Shown here piece after piece: positions 16,970 to 26,515 of a DNA stretch of 64,000 bases. A model generated the notes under the pieces. It ran no database searches. It saw only the letters and a program-made list of their open reading frames with translations, and had not been told where the DNA came from. The position numbers and the translations under genes are program-made. Position 1 is the first letter of the stretch. Each line of letters opens with the position of its first letter. This stretch comes from Bradyrhizobium sp. CB2312. Lineage in GTDB: Bacteria; Pseudomonadota; Alphaproteobacteria; Rhizobiales; Xanthobacteraceae. The stretch lies in NCBI RefSeq assembly GCF_029714425.1, contig NZ_CP121668.1, positions 2,191,501 to 2,255,500 on the forward strand, read 5' to 3'.

Positions 16970-16992
16970 AGAGTTGCCCGGCGCCTCTCCTC

Positions 16993-17079
16993 CGTCATTG
17001 CGAGGAGCACTTGCGACGAAGCAATCCAGAATCGTCCAGAGGAGGGACTCTGGATTGCTTCGCTGCGCTCGCAATGACG
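16993..17079. repeat. Paired palindromic repeat, family A, copy 8
   Basis: CGTCATTGCGAGGAGCAC ... GCTCGCAATGACG, in the 436-base gap before the antiporter. From 17080 to 17358 no further gene is seen; that stretch holds the candidate promoter described next. Confidence 0.9.
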
Positions 17080-17277
17080 GGGGATACGGTGGGCCGCGGG
17101 ATATGGCGCCCCATCGCGCATACCACCCATCATGCCATTATGCCGGTGTTTTGCCCGACGGCGCAAGTGATTTCGGCAACGCCGAATATTCGCCAGCCTG
17201 TTCAACGCCATCTCTACTGTGCATGGGGTTGTTTTCGCACTTTTTGTTTTCGCCCCTGGAAACGCCGCGCGAGAAGG

Positions 17278-17321
17278 GGAACCCGCTCCACCTCCCACGG
17301 GTTCTATCTCCGTGGCCACGG
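17278..17321 (+). promoter_or_regulatory. Candidate EcfG-type stress promoter and small palindromes upstream of the antiporter
   Basis: GGAAC (17278-17282), 17 bases, then GGTT (17300-17303) approximate the alphaproteobacterial EcfG promoter GGAAC-N16/17-CGTT; the -10 has one mismatch. It lies 55 bases before the ATG of the antiporter. The same bases form a 7-bp stem (GAACCCG/CGGGTTC), followed by the perfect palindrome CCGTGGCCACGG (17310-17321), so an RNA or operator role is an alternative. Confidence 0.4.
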
Positions 17322-17358
17322 CACCTGCCGGGCTGGCAAACGGGGAAAAGACACCTGC

Positions 17359-19626
17359 ATGCAGTGGAGCCTGCTCCGACCGGTCGGCCTTGTCCCCGCA
17401 GCGCTTGTCCTTACCACCGTTGCGGCCGGTGCCGCGGGCGGCAAAACGGCCGGCCCGTCCGAATTCCTGCTGGTGGCGCAGATCGTGCTGCTGATCGCGG
17501 TCGGGCGCGGCCTCGGCGAGCTCATGCAGCGGATCGGCCAGCCCTCGGTGATCGGCGAATTGCTCGCCGGCATCATCCTCGGCCCGTCGCTGTTCGGCTG
17601 GCTCTGGCCGGAGGCGCAAGCCGCGATCTTCCCGAAGACGCCCGAGCAGAAGGCGATGATCGACGGCATCGCCCAGTTCGGGATCCTGCTGCTGCTGTTG
17701 CTGACGGGCATGGAGACCGACCTCAAGCTGGTGAGGAAGGTCGGCAGCGCCGCGATCGCGATCTCGATCGCCGGCATCCTCGTGCCCTTCGCCTGCGGTT
17801 TCGCGCTCGGCGAGTTCCTGCCTGATGCGCTGCTGCCGAACCCCGAGCAGCGCCTCGTCGCCTCGCTGTTCATGGGCACAGCGCTGTCGATTTCCTCCGT
17901 GAAGATCGTCGCGGTGGTCGTGCGCGAGATGAACTTCATGCGCCGCGATGTCGGCCAGATCATCGTCGCGACCGCCGTCATCGACGACACCATCGGCTGG
18001 ATCATCATAGCCGTCATCTTCAGCCTGGCCTCGCATGGCACGCTCGATATCGCCTCGGTGGCGAAAGCCGTGCTGGGCACGCTGGCCTTCCTCGTGCTCA
18101 GCTTCACCATCGGCCGCCGGCTGGTGTTCCAGCTGATCCGGTGGGCCAACGACAACCTCGTCAGCACCGCGCCGGTCATCACCGTCATCCTGCTGCTGAT
18201 GGGCACGATGGCGCTGATCACGCATCTGATCGGCGTGCACACGGTGCTTGGCGCCTTCGTCGCCGGCATCCTGGTCGGCGAGTCCCCGATCCTGACCCGG
18301 CAGATCGATGATCGCCTGCGCGGGCTGATCTCGAGCTTCTTCATGCCGGTGTTCTTCGGCCTTGCGGGCCTTGCCGCCGATCTCTCGGTGTTGCGCGATC
18401 CCAATCTCCTGCTGCTCACCGGCCTCCTCGTCGTGATCGCCAGCGTCGGCAAGTTCGGCGGCGCCTTTGTCGGCGGCACCGTGGGCGGGCTGAACTATCG
18501 GGAGTCGCTGGCGCTCGCGAGCGGGATGAACGCGCGCGGCTCGACCGAGGTGATCATCGCCACCATCGGCCTCTCCATCGGCGTGCTCAGCCAGAACCTG
18601 TTCACGATGATCGTGACCATGGCGATCGTGACGACCATGGCGATGCCGCCGATGCTGCGCGCGGCGCTGGCGAAGCTGCCGATGAACAGGGAGGAGAAGG
18701 AGCGCCTCGAGCGCGAGGAATTCGAGAAGCGCGGCTTCGTCGCCAATCTCGAACGTCCCTTGCTTGCCGTGGACGAGAGCGTCAACGCCACCTTCGCTGC
18801 GCACATCGCTGGCCTGATCGCCGGCATGCGCGGCCTGCCGATCACCGTGCTGCACATCGGCAGGCGCGCCGGTGAGCAGGAGAAGATCCGCGACGAGGAG
18901 GAGAGTCACGAGGCCGTGGTGAAGAAGGCCGCAGAAGCCGTCTCGGCCAATGGCGATGGCGATGCCGGCAGCGTCGACGTCGTCACGCGTGCCAGGCGCG
19001 CCGAGCTTGGTGAGACCTTTGCGGACGAGGCGCGCAAGGGCTTTGATCTCCTCATCGTCGGCGTCGACAAGGTCGCTACTTCCAAGGACCGCTTCGGCCG
19101 CAAGATCGAGGACATCGCCGCGAAGTTCGAAGGACCGCTGGCGATCGTGGCGGCCAAGGGCAAACATCTGAAGCAGCCAATGCCCGATGCACTCAACATC
19201 CTCGTTCCGGTCTCGGGCAGCGGCGTCGCCAAGCGCGGCGCCGAGGTCGCGGTCGCACTGACGCAGGCCGGCTCAGGCTCGCTCCGCGTGATCTATGTCG
19301 CGACGACGCGGGACAAGGGCGCGCAGCGCGGCGCCTCCCGCGGGCTCAGCCAGGAAACCGGCATCCTCAAGGACACCAGCGATCTCGCCGCCCGCTACGA
19401 CGTCGACATCACCACGACGCTGCGCGTGAACCGGGCACCTGAAGCTGCGATCCTGCGCGAGATCGACACCACCGACGTCGATCTCGTCGTCATGGGCGTC
19501 GACCGCATCCAGGCCGATCATCTCTCCTTCGGCGGCGTCGCCGACGCCGTGCTCCGGCAGTCGAAAGTCTCGGTGCTGCTGGTGTCGAGCGGCGAAGCAA
19601 GGCAGGCACCGTCGGAGAAGGCTTAA
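17359..19626 (+). CDS. CPA2 cation:proton antiporter with two C-terminal universal stress domains
   Basis: 755 aa. Residues ~25-430 form the Na+(K+)/H+ exchanger fold (LGELMQRIGQPSVIGELLAG, IDDTIGWIIIAVIFS, GMNARGSTEVIIATIGLSIG). Two Usp-like domains follow, about 466-600 (RPLLAVDESVNATFAAHIAG) and 611-755 (ALNILVPVSGSGVAKRGAEV). It should exchange monovalent cations for protons across the inner membrane, with the Usp domains as cytoplasmic nucleotide-sensing regulators. The frame is open far upstream, but MQWSLLRPVGLVPAAL starts the first hydrophobic segment. Its stop overlaps the convergent RND gene by four bases. Confidence 0.9.
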   Translation: MQWSLLRPVGLVPAALVLTTVAAGAAGGKTAGPSEFLLVAQIVLLIAVGRGLGELMQRIGQPSVIGELLAGIILGPSLFGWLWPEAQAAIFPKTPEQKAMIDGIAQFGILLLLLLTGMETDLKLVRKVGSAAIAISIAGILVPFACGFALGEFLPDALLPNPEQRLVASLFMGTALSISSVKIVAVVVREMNFMRRDVGQIIVATAVIDDTIGWIIIAVIFSLASHGTLDIASVAKAVLGTLAFLVLSFTIGRRLVFQLIRWANDNLVSTAPVITVILLLMGTMALITHLIGVHTVLGAFVAGILVGESPILTRQIDDRLRGLISSFFMPVFFGLAGLAADLSVLRDPNLLLLTGLLVVIASVGKFGGAFVGGTVGGLNYRESLALASGMNARGSTEVIIATIGLSIGVLSQNLFTMIVTMAIVTTMAMPPMLRAALAKLPMNREEKERLEREEFEKRGFVANLERPLLAVDESVNATFAAHIAGLIAGMRGLPITVLHIGRRAGEQEKIRDEEESHEAVVKKAAEAVSANGDGDAGSVDVVTRARRAELGETFADEARKGFDLLIVGVDKVATSKDRFGRKIEDIAAKFEGPLAIVAAKGKHLKQPMPDALNILVPVSGSGVAKRGAEVAVALTQAGSGSLRVIYVATTRDKGAQRGASRGLSQETGILKDTSDLAARYDVDITTTLRVNRAPEAAILREIDTTDVDLVVMGVDRIQADHLSFGGVADAVLRQSKVSVLLVSSGEARQAPSEKA

Positions 19627-22600
19627 GACTTCACCTCCGCCGCGGCCTGCGGCTTCGGCGTCTTCTTCGACGCGCGCCAGTTCTCGAACCGCTGCACCAC
19701 CACGAAGAACGCCGGCACGAACAGCACCGCGAGGCAGGTCGAGGCCAGCATGCCCGAGAACACCGTGATGCCGATCGACTTGCGCGCGCTGGCGCCGGCG
19801 CCGGTGGCGATCACCAGTGGCACCACGCCGAGGATGAAGGCGAACGACGTCATCAGGATCGGGCGGAAGCGGGCGCGGGCCGCCTCGATCGCCGACTCCA
19901 GGACCGGCTTGCCGTCGCGGTTGTGCAGCTCGAGCCCGACCTCGACGATCAGGATGGCGTTCTTGGCCGACAGCGCGATGAGCAGGATCAGGCCGATCTG
20001 GCAATAGAGGTTGTTGTCGATCTTGAGCCCGGAGAGGATCAGCATCGGCCCGAGCAGCGACAGCGGCACCGCCAGAATCACCGAGATCGGCGCGTACCAG
20101 CTCTCGTACTGGCCGGCGAGCACGAGATAGACCAGCAGCATGGCAAGGCCGAACACCCAGTAGATCTGGTTGGAGACCGCCTTCTCCTGATAGGACATCG
20201 CGGTCCATTCATAGCCGGTGCCCGGCGGCAGCGTCTTCTCCGCGATCTCCTCCATCAGCTTGAGCGACTGGCCGGACGAATAGCCCTGCGCCGGCAGGCC
20301 GATCACGGTCGAGGACGGATAGAGATTGTAGAGGCTGATCAGCGACGGGCCGGTGGCCGGCGTGATCGTGGCGACGGTGCCGATCGGGATCATGTCGCCG
20401 TTGGAGTTGCGCACCTGCATGTTGGCGATGTCGCGCTCGGTGACGCGGAAGGCGGGATCGGCCTGGGTATAGACCTGGAACACGCGGCCGAACTTGTTGA
20501 ACTGGTTGACATAGGACGAGCCGAGATAGGTCGACAGCGCCGCGAACACCTGGTCGGTGGTGACGTGCAGCGTCTGGGTCTTGATGCGGTCGATCTCGAC
20601 GTTGAACTGCGGCACCGACGAGCGGAACGAGGACTGCACGCGCTGCAGCGCGCTCTGGCTCTGGCCGTTGCTGACCATCGCGCCGGTGATGGCCTGGAGC
20701 TTGGCGAAATCGCTGTTACCGTCGCGAAGCTCAATCTGCATCGAGAAGCCGGCGGCGTTGCCGATGCCTTGGATCGGCGGTGGCGGCAGCACCAGCGTGC
20801 GCGCCTCCATGATGGTGGCGACCCTGTCGTTGAGACCGTAGACCAGCGAGCGCAGATCCTCGCCTTTGCCGCGTGCCCCCCAGTCCTTCAGGATGACGTA
20901 GGCAACGCCGGCATTGGCAAGGCTGGCGCTGTTGTCGAGCGCGGAGATGCCGGCGATGGTGATGACCTGCTGGACGCCGGGCGTGTCCCTGATGATGTCG
21001 GCGGCCTTGTCGAGCACCTTCTGGGTCCGCTCCAGCGAGGCGCCGTCGGGCAGCTGCACGGCGGCGATCAGATAGCCCTGGTCCTCGATCGGCAGGAAGC
21101 CGGTCGGCACCCGCGACAGGCCGTAGCCGCTGAGCCCGATCACCACCAGCGCGAACGCGACCGACGCGGTGGCGTGCTTGACCAGGAAGGTGATCAGCCG
21201 GGTGTAGCCGCGCTCGACGCGGTTATAGACGTTGTTGAAGCCGCGATAGAAGAAGTTGCGCTGCTCCGGCGGCACTGCCGGCCGCAGCCATAGCGCGCAT
21301 TGCGTCGGCTTCAGCGTCGCCGCGTTGATGGCGGAGAGCAGCGCGGTCGCCGCGATCACCAGCGCGAATTGCGAATAGATGCGCCCCGTGAGGCCGGCGA
21401 GGAACGAGGCCGGCAGGAACACCGAGATCAGCACCAGCGTGATGCCGACGATCGGCGCGAACAGCTGGTCCATCGCCCTGATCGCGGCGTCGTGGCCGTT
21501 CATGCCCTGTTCGATGTTGTGCGCCGCGCCTTCCACCACGACGATGGCGTCGTCGACCACGATGCCGATCGCGAGCACGATCGCGAAGAGCGTCGACATG
21601 TTGATGGTGAAGCCGAGCGCCGCCATCGCCGCGAAGGCGCCGATGATGGTGACGGGCACCGTGGTCGCCGGCACCAGCATCGCGCGCCAGTCCTGCAGGA
21701 ACACCAGGATCACGACCAGCACCAGGAGGCCGGCCTCGATCAGGGTCATGTAGACCTCGTGCACCGAAGCCTGCACGAATTTCGTGGTGTCGAACGGCGT
21801 GTCGTACTTCATCCCTTGCGGGAAGGCTTTGGCGAGCTCGGCCATCTTCTTCTCGACGGCTTGCTCGACCTCGAGCGCATTGGCGCCGGGCGACTGGAAC
21901 ACGCCGATGCCGGTGGCGGGCTGCTTGTTGAGCGAGAAGATCTGGCTGTAGGTCTGCGCGCCGAGCTCGACCCAGCCGACGTCGCGCACCCGCGTGACGT
22001 CGCCGCTGGTGCCTGACTTGACGATGATGTTCTCGAACTGCGTGGCGTCGTCGAGCCGGCCGTTGACGTTGAGCGTGTACTGGAACGCCTGTCCCGGCGG
22101 TGTTGGCGGCGCGCCGACCTGGCCGGCGGAGACCTGCTGGCTCTGCTGCTGGATCGCGTTGATGACGTCCTGCGGCACGAGACCGCGCACCTGCAGCTTG
22201 TTCGGATCGAGCCAGACCCGCATCGAATACTGGCCGGCGCCGAACACAGTGACGTTGCCGACGCCGGGCAGGCGCGAGAGCTCGTCGCGGATGTTGATGG
22301 TGGCGTAGTTGCTCAAGTAAAGGCTGTCGAAGGTCTTGTCCGGCGAGGTCAGCGTCACGAACAGGAGGATCGAGGTCGACCGCTTCTGCACGGTGACGCC
22401 CTGGTTCTGCACCGCCTGCGGCAGTTGCGACAGCGCGCTGGAGACGCGGTTCTGCACCAGCACCTGCGCGAAGTTGAGGTCGGTGCCGATCTTGAAGGTC
22501 ACGGTCAGCGTATAGGTGCCGTCGGAGCCGCTGTAGGACTGCATGTAGAGCATGTCCTCGACGCCGTTGACCTGTTGTTCGATCGGCAAGGCAACCGTGT

Positions 22601-22778
22601 CGATCACGGTCTTGGCGCTGGCGCCGGGATAGCGCGTCGTCACCTGCACCGTCGGCGGCACCACGTCCGGATATTGCGCGATCGCGAGGTTGAACAGCGC
22701 GACGCCGCCGATCAGGATCATCAGAAGCGCGATGACGTTCGAGAGGACCGGCCGCTCGATGAAGAACTTTGAGATCAT
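19623..22778 (-). CDS. RND multidrug efflux permease (HAE1 family, AcrB/MexB-like)
   Basis: 1051 aa. This is the inner-membrane trimeric pump, driven by protons. N-terminus MISKFFIERPVLSNVIALLM, porter domain LPGVGNVTVFGAGQYSMRVW, and the proton-relay aspartates in TM4 (GIVVDDAIVVVEGAAHN) are present. The second half repeats the fold (VLAVPLSLLGPMLILSGLKI). Length is typical. It lies 13 bases after the adaptor gene and forms a pump with it. No outer-membrane factor or TetR regulator gene is adjacent, so the pump must borrow a channel encoded elsewhere. Confidence 0.96.
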   Translation of the reverse strand: MISKFFIERPVLSNVIALLMILIGGVALFNLAIAQYPDVVPPTVQVTTRYPGASAKTVIDTVALPIEQQVNGVEDMLYMQSYSGSDGTYTLTVTFKIGTDLNFAQVLVQNRVSSALSQLPQAVQNQGVTVQKRSTSILLFVTLTSPDKTFDSLYLSNYATINIRDELSRLPGVGNVTVFGAGQYSMRVWLDPNKLQVRGLVPQDVINAIQQQSQQVSAGQVGAPPTPPGQAFQYTLNVNGRLDDATQFENIIVKSGTSGDVTRVRDVGWVELGAQTYSQIFSLNKQPATGIGVFQSPGANALEVEQAVEKKMAELAKAFPQGMKYDTPFDTTKFVQASVHEVYMTLIEAGLLVLVVILVFLQDWRAMLVPATTVPVTIIGAFAAMAALGFTINMSTLFAIVLAIGIVVDDAIVVVEGAAHNIEQGMNGHDAAIRAMDQLFAPIVGITLVLISVFLPASFLAGLTGRIYSQFALVIAATALLSAINAATLKPTQCALWLRPAVPPEQRNFFYRGFNNVYNRVERGYTRLITFLVKHATASVAFALVVIGLSGYGLSRVPTGFLPIEDQGYLIAAVQLPDGASLERTQKVLDKAADIIRDTPGVQQVITIAGISALDNSASLANAGVAYVILKDWGARGKGEDLRSLVYGLNDRVATIMEARTLVLPPPPIQGIGNAAGFSMQIELRDGNSDFAKLQAITGAMVSNGQSQSALQRVQSSFRSSVPQFNVEIDRIKTQTLHVTTDQVFAALSTYLGSSYVNQFNKFGRVFQVYTQADPAFRVTERDIANMQVRNSNGDMIPIGTVATITPATGPSLISLYNLYPSSTVIGLPAQGYSSGQSLKLMEEIAEKTLPPGTGYEWTAMSYQEKAVSNQIYWVFGLAMLLVYLVLAGQYESWYAPISVILAVPLSLLGPMLILSGLKIDNNLYCQIGLILLIALSAKNAILIVEVGLELHNRDGKPVLESAIEAARARFRPILMTSFAFILGVVPLVIATGAGASARKSIGITVFSGMLASTCLAVLFVPAFFVVVQRFENWRASKKTPKPQAAAEVKS

Positions 22779-22791
22779 GGCTGGCGACCCC

Positions 22792-23985
22792 TTACTTGGC
22801 CGACGCCTGCGGCTGGTCGATCTTGGTCACCTGCGGATCGATCTTCTGCCCGGGGATTACACGCAGCAGCCCCGCGATCACCACGCGGTCGTCCGGCTTC
22901 AGCCCACTTTCGATCACGCGCAGGCCGTTGTCGGTTGGGCCGATCTGCACCTTGCGCTGCTCGACGACGTTGTCGCCGTTGACCACGAGGAGATAGCGGC
23001 CGCCCTGGTCGCTGCCGAGTGCGGTGTCGGGGACGAGCAGGGCGTTCTTGTCCTGATCGAAGGGCACCCGGACCCGGACGAAATAGCCGGGCAGCAACAC
23101 CCGCTTGTCGTTGGGCACGACGCCGCGCACCGCGAGCGTGCCCGTCGACGTATTGAGGGTCGGCGAGACGTAGTCGAGATGGCCTTCATGCGGATAGCCG
23201 GTCTCGGTCTGGAGGCCCACATAGATCGGGAACTGCTTGAGGTCGGCGACGGTCAGCCCGCGGCGGGCCGCTTCGGCGCGGATGCGAAGGACGTCCTGCT
23301 CGTTGACCGTGAAGTTCACCCAGATCGGGTCCATCGCAACGATGGTTGCGAGCTGGGTCGGGGATGAGAAGCCGACGAGCTCGCCGACCGAGACCAGGTG
23401 CGCGCTGACGACGCCGTCGAATGGCGCCGTCACCCTGGTGTAGCTGTAATTGACCTCGGCGAGCCTGGTATTGACCTGGGCCTGCTGCAGACTGGCCTGA
23501 GCGTTGTCGCGGGCGGATGTCGAGGTGTCGAGCGTGGACTGCGAGACCGCCTGGCGCTGCACCAGCTCGACCTGCCGCTTGAAATCGGCTTCGGCCTGCT
23601 TGAGCGTGGCCTGCGCGCCAACCTCGGCGGCCTTCGCCTGCTCGACCTTGAGCTTGTAGGTCTCGGGCTCGATCGTGAACAGCTGGGTGCCCTGCTTGAC
23701 GAAGCTGCCGTCCTGGTAGTCGATCGATTGCAGGAAGCCCTGCACGCGCGCGACGAGATCGACGCTCTTGATCGGCGCAGTGTTGCCGGTGGCTTCGACA
23801 TAGCGCGTTACCGGACGCTGCACCGGCGTCGCCACGTCCACCTTGGGCGGGGGCGGCGCGACGAACGTGTTCTTGTCCTCGCAGCCGGCCAGCGCGACCA
23901 CGGCCGCGGTGGCGGCCAAGGCTCGCCCGATATGTCTCCACGCTTCGTTGTGTCGTGCGGAAGAAGCGGGATTCGCTGAGGTCAT
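22792..23985 (-). CDS. RND efflux periplasmic adaptor (HlyD/AcrA family lipoprotein)
   Basis: 397 aa. A signal peptide ends in the lipobox LAGC, so it is anchored in the membrane facing the periplasm. The body is a membrane-fusion protein: lipoyl halves (VDLVARVQGFLQSIDYQDGS, YTRVTAPFDGVVSAHLVSVG) flank a helical hairpin (EQAKAAEVGAQATLKQAEAD). ATG 23983-23985 gives MTSANPASSARHNEAW before the signal; an upstream in-frame start at 24069 adds residues without a good signal. It is operonic with the RND permease. Confidence 0.94.
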   Translation of the reverse strand: MTSANPASSARHNEAWRHIGRALAATAAVVALAGCEDKNTFVAPPPPKVDVATPVQRPVTRYVEATGNTAPIKSVDLVARVQGFLQSIDYQDGSFVKQGTQLFTIEPETYKLKVEQAKAAEVGAQATLKQAEADFKRQVELVQRQAVSQSTLDTSTSARDNAQASLQQAQVNTRLAEVNYSYTRVTAPFDGVVSAHLVSVGELVGFSSPTQLATIVAMDPIWVNFTVNEQDVLRIRAEAARRGLTVADLKQFPIYVGLQTETGYPHEGHLDYVSPTLNTSTGTLAVRGVVPNDKRVLLPGYFVRVRVPFDQDKNALLVPDTALGSDQGGRYLLVVNGDNVVEQRKVQIGPTDNGLRVIESGLKPDDRVVIAGLLRVIPGQKIDPQVTKIDQPQASAK

Positions 23986-24251
23986 TCGGTGGCCCCCGAT
24001 GATTGTCTGTCGGTGCGGCAGGCTACCAACAAATGTCCTTCCGTGGAACACCATAGCCATGGCGGTCACCGGCCTTGCACCGCAAACGGCGCTGTGGCCT
24101 TTGACAGATTCGCCATGACAAACCGCTTTTCACCGCGCGCACGATCGACCAGAATTGTGGCAAGGTCCGCGTGACGGCGTGTGAAGCGGTCCGGACGAAT
24201 CGACGTGCAAGAAAAGAAGTACAAAAGAAGAAAAGGTGAGGAGACCATGAC

Positions 24252-25040
24252 ATGCCGACCTTCCTCCAATCGGCCCTTGCAGGCCTCGTTCTCGCGGCGG
24301 TTGCCATGCCCGCGCTAGCCGATGGCGTGAAGGACGAGATCGCGCCGACCGGCAAGCTGCGGGTCGCGATCGCGATCAGCCCCGCGGGCGGTGCGTTCTG
24401 GTCGACCAAGACCGAAGCCGGCTATGCCGGCGTGCCGGTCGATCTCGGCAAGGAGATGGCCGCGCAGCTCGGCGTGCCTGTCGAATATGTCGTGCACCAG
24501 AATTCCGGGCAGATCACCGACGCGGCGTCGAAGGGCACGTGGGACGTCACCTGGCTCCCGAAGGATCCGGAGCGCGAAACGAAAATGATGTTCGGCCCGA
24601 TCTACGAGGTCGCCGACGCCACCTACATCGTCAAGCCGGGTTCTAGCGTCACCAACTTCGCCACGCTCGACCAGGCGGGCATCAAGGTCGCCGCGGTCAA
24701 CGCCACGACCACGATGCGCGGCGCCGTCGCGCATCTGAAGAACGCAAAGGTCACGGGCTATCAGACCTACGATGAAATATTCGCGCTGCTGAAGAACGGC
24801 GAGATCGACGCCTTCGCGTTGTCGCGCGACCAGCTCAACAAGATGGCGCAGCAGATTCCGGGCACGCGCGTTCTGGACGAGACCTTCAAGAAGACCGTGA
24901 CGGCCGTCGCGGTCCCGCTCGGCCATAGCCAGGCTTTGTCGTTCGTGACCAAGTTCATGACGGATGCGACCACGAACGGCACGCTGCGCAGGGCCTATGA
25001 CAACAACGGCCTGAAGGACGCGCCCATCCGCACCGAATAG
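24252..25040 (+). CDS. Extracellular solute-binding protein, family 3 (amino-acid-type), orphan
   Basis: 262 aa with a signal peptide (LAGLVLAAVAMPALA cleaved before DG). The mature part matches periplasmic binding proteins of polar amino acid importers (GKLRVAIAISPAGGAFW, GVPVDLGKEMAAQLGVPVEY, DVTWLPKDPERETKMMFGPI). AGGAG precedes the ATG by nine bases. No ABC permease or ATPase lies nearby, so it either serves a distant transporter or senses ligand. It is divergent from the efflux adaptor. Confidence 0.88.
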   Translation: MPTFLQSALAGLVLAAVAMPALADGVKDEIAPTGKLRVAIAISPAGGAFWSTKTEAGYAGVPVDLGKEMAAQLGVPVEYVVHQNSGQITDAASKGTWDVTWLPKDPERETKMMFGPIYEVADATYIVKPGSSVTNFATLDQAGIKVAAVNATTTMRGAVAHLKNAKVTGYQTYDEIFALLKNGEIDAFALSRDQLNKMAQQIPGTRVLDETFKKTVTAVAVPLGHSQALSFVTKFMTDATTNGTLRRAYDNNGLKDAPIRTE

Positions 25041-25076
25041 GCCGGGCGGCGCAGCAGGCCTGCGCCGCGCGCCGCC

Positions 25077-26252
25077 TTAGGGCTCCGCGGTGCGAATGCC
25101 CGCGGGGCTCACCTGCAGCTTGAGCGTCGACGTCTTGGTCAGCGCCTTGCCGTCGAACGAGAAGGCGATCAGCTCGTTCTCCACCATGCACTGCGCCACG
25201 ACATGTTTGGAGTCCTTGGACCACACCATGCCCTGGCACCAATGGCCGATCTTGGCTTCCGCAACCGGTGTGAGGTCGGTGCCCGAGATCCGGTAGACCT
25301 TGAGCAGGCCGAAATCGTTGAAGAAGGGCGAGGCGGACGGCTTGTTCGAGCCGTTCATGACGGTGACGGCGACATGGTTGCCGTCCGGCGACATCTTTAC
25401 CGCCTCTGGCGTCTGCCCGACCGTGACCGTCGTGACGACCCGGATTGGCTTGGCCGTCATGTCGATCAGGCTGATCGTGTCGTTGTCGCCGCTGCCGGCG
25501 CCGACATTGCCGACGACGGCCGCGGCGCCGCCGGTGAGGTCGATATCGTAGGGACGCACGCCCGCGGAGAGATCGCGCTTGGCGTACTCGACCTTGCTGC
25601 CGTCCACGGTGAGAAGCGAGACCTTGCTGTCGCCGTCGCGGGTGACCAGGGCGGTCGCGCCATCACGCGAGAACACGGCGTGGCTCGGGCCCGACTTGGC
25701 GTCGCCGAGCTGGATCTTGCCGGCCGGCGTCAGCGCGTTGCCGCTGATGGTGAAGACCGAGACCGTGCCTTCGCTGCGGTTCGCAACCAGCGCCAGGGTG
25801 CCTGCGCGGTTGATCGAGACGCCGGCCGCACCGGCGCCGGCCTGAAGCGTCGCGAGCACTTTTGGCGGTGAGGATTTCAGGTCGATGACGGAGAGCTTGT
25901 CGTCGGGCACCGTCTTGGTCGCGTCCGCCGGATCGAGCTTCATCGCGCCTGTCACCAGCGCAAACGAACCATCCGGCGCGATCGCGACGCTTGGCGGCGG
26001 GCCGACCACGCTGGCGGGTGCGGGTACCTCGCCGAGAAGCTTCAGCGCGCCGTCGGTAAGGTCGATCACGCTGACCGTATCGGGCAGCGGCTGCTTGCGC
26101 ACCACGGCATTGCCGTTCTCCAGCACCATCTTGCCGTCATTGGCGGTGACGACGATCTCGGCATGAGCCGCGAAACTGGCGAGGCCAGCCAGCGACGTCG
26201 CGACCAGGGCTGACGCGGCATGGCGCGTGCGCCTGCGAAGAGCGGCTTTCAT
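25077..26252 (-). CDS. YncE-like periplasmic beta-propeller protein
   Basis: 391 aa with a signal peptide (AALRRRTRHAASALVATSLA, ending AHA). The rest is a series of 40-50 residue blades of the YVTN/YncE type (VSVIDLTDGALKLLGEVPAP, LSVIDLKSSPPKVLATLQAG, ISLIDMTAKPIRVVTTVTVG, QTPEAVKMSPDGNHVAVTVM). It is predicted to be a soluble periplasmic binding scaffold. It is divergent from the phosphoesterase gene with 263 bases between starts. In other bacteria YncE and alkaline phosphatase-family domains occur fused in one protein, which supports a shared role here. Confidence 0.85.
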   Translation of the reverse strand: MKAALRRRTRHAASALVATSLAGLASFAAHAEIVVTANDGKMVLENGNAVVRKQPLPDTVSVIDLTDGALKLLGEVPAPASVVGPPPSVAIAPDGSFALVTGAMKLDPADATKTVPDDKLSVIDLKSSPPKVLATLQAGAGAAGVSINRAGTLALVANRSEGTVSVFTISGNALTPAGKIQLGDAKSGPSHAVFSRDGATALVTRDGDSKVSLLTVDGSKVEYAKRDLSAGVRPYDIDLTGGAAAVVGNVGAGSGDNDTISLIDMTAKPIRVVTTVTVGQTPEAVKMSPDGNHVAVTVMNGSNKPSASPFFNDFGLLKVYRISGTDLTPVAEAKIGHWCQGMVWSKDSKHVVAQCMVENELIAFSFDGKALTKTSTLKLQVSPAGIRTAEP

Positions 26253-26439
26253 GTTTCCCCCTGAGAGCTTGTTCTTGTCCGGCTAAGCTAAAGGCAACCG
26301 GGCGCGTCGCGCAACGATCTGGACGCGATCATTTTTGCCGTGGTGCGGGGAATAAAGCGCCATGACGTGGCCCGGCGGAGCCGGCGCCTGCCTAAAAAAT
26401 CTTCGCTGCGCCACTGCGCAAAGTGTCTCGTGCGTCAAA

Positions 26440-26469
26440 CTGACACAGCGCTGTCACCGGCGCTGTCTA
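26440..26469 (+). promoter_or_regulatory. Pho-box-like site (PhoB) upstream of phosphoesterase
   Basis: CTGACAC-AGCG-CTGTCAC (26440-26457) matches the Pho box layout of two CTGTCAT-type heptamers with 11-base period. A weaker third heptamer CTGTCTA follows at 26463. It is 58 bases upstream of the phosphoesterase ATG, the right place for a PhoB-activated promoter whose -35 is replaced by the box. Confidence 0.6.
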
Positions 26470-26515
26470 GAAGGCTTCTGATCGTAAACATCCTCATTTC
26501 CGGGGCGTCAAAAAA

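Noticed and set aside
17279..17340. A known riboswitch or ROSE thermometer before the antiporter
   Set aside because: I could not match the stems to any riboswitch core, and the U(U/C)GCU anti-ribosome-site element of ROSE is not visible.
16882..19167. 761-codon open frame antisense to the antiporter
   Set aside because: Composition (runs of Asp, His, Arg, Gln) is typical of antisense frames in high-GC DNA; the sense frame has clear antiporter and Usp motifs.
19623..23985. A complete tripartite efflux operon including an outer-membrane factor
   Set aside because: Only permease and adaptor are present; the next gene beyond the permease is the convergent antiporter and beyond the adaptor is a divergent binding protein.
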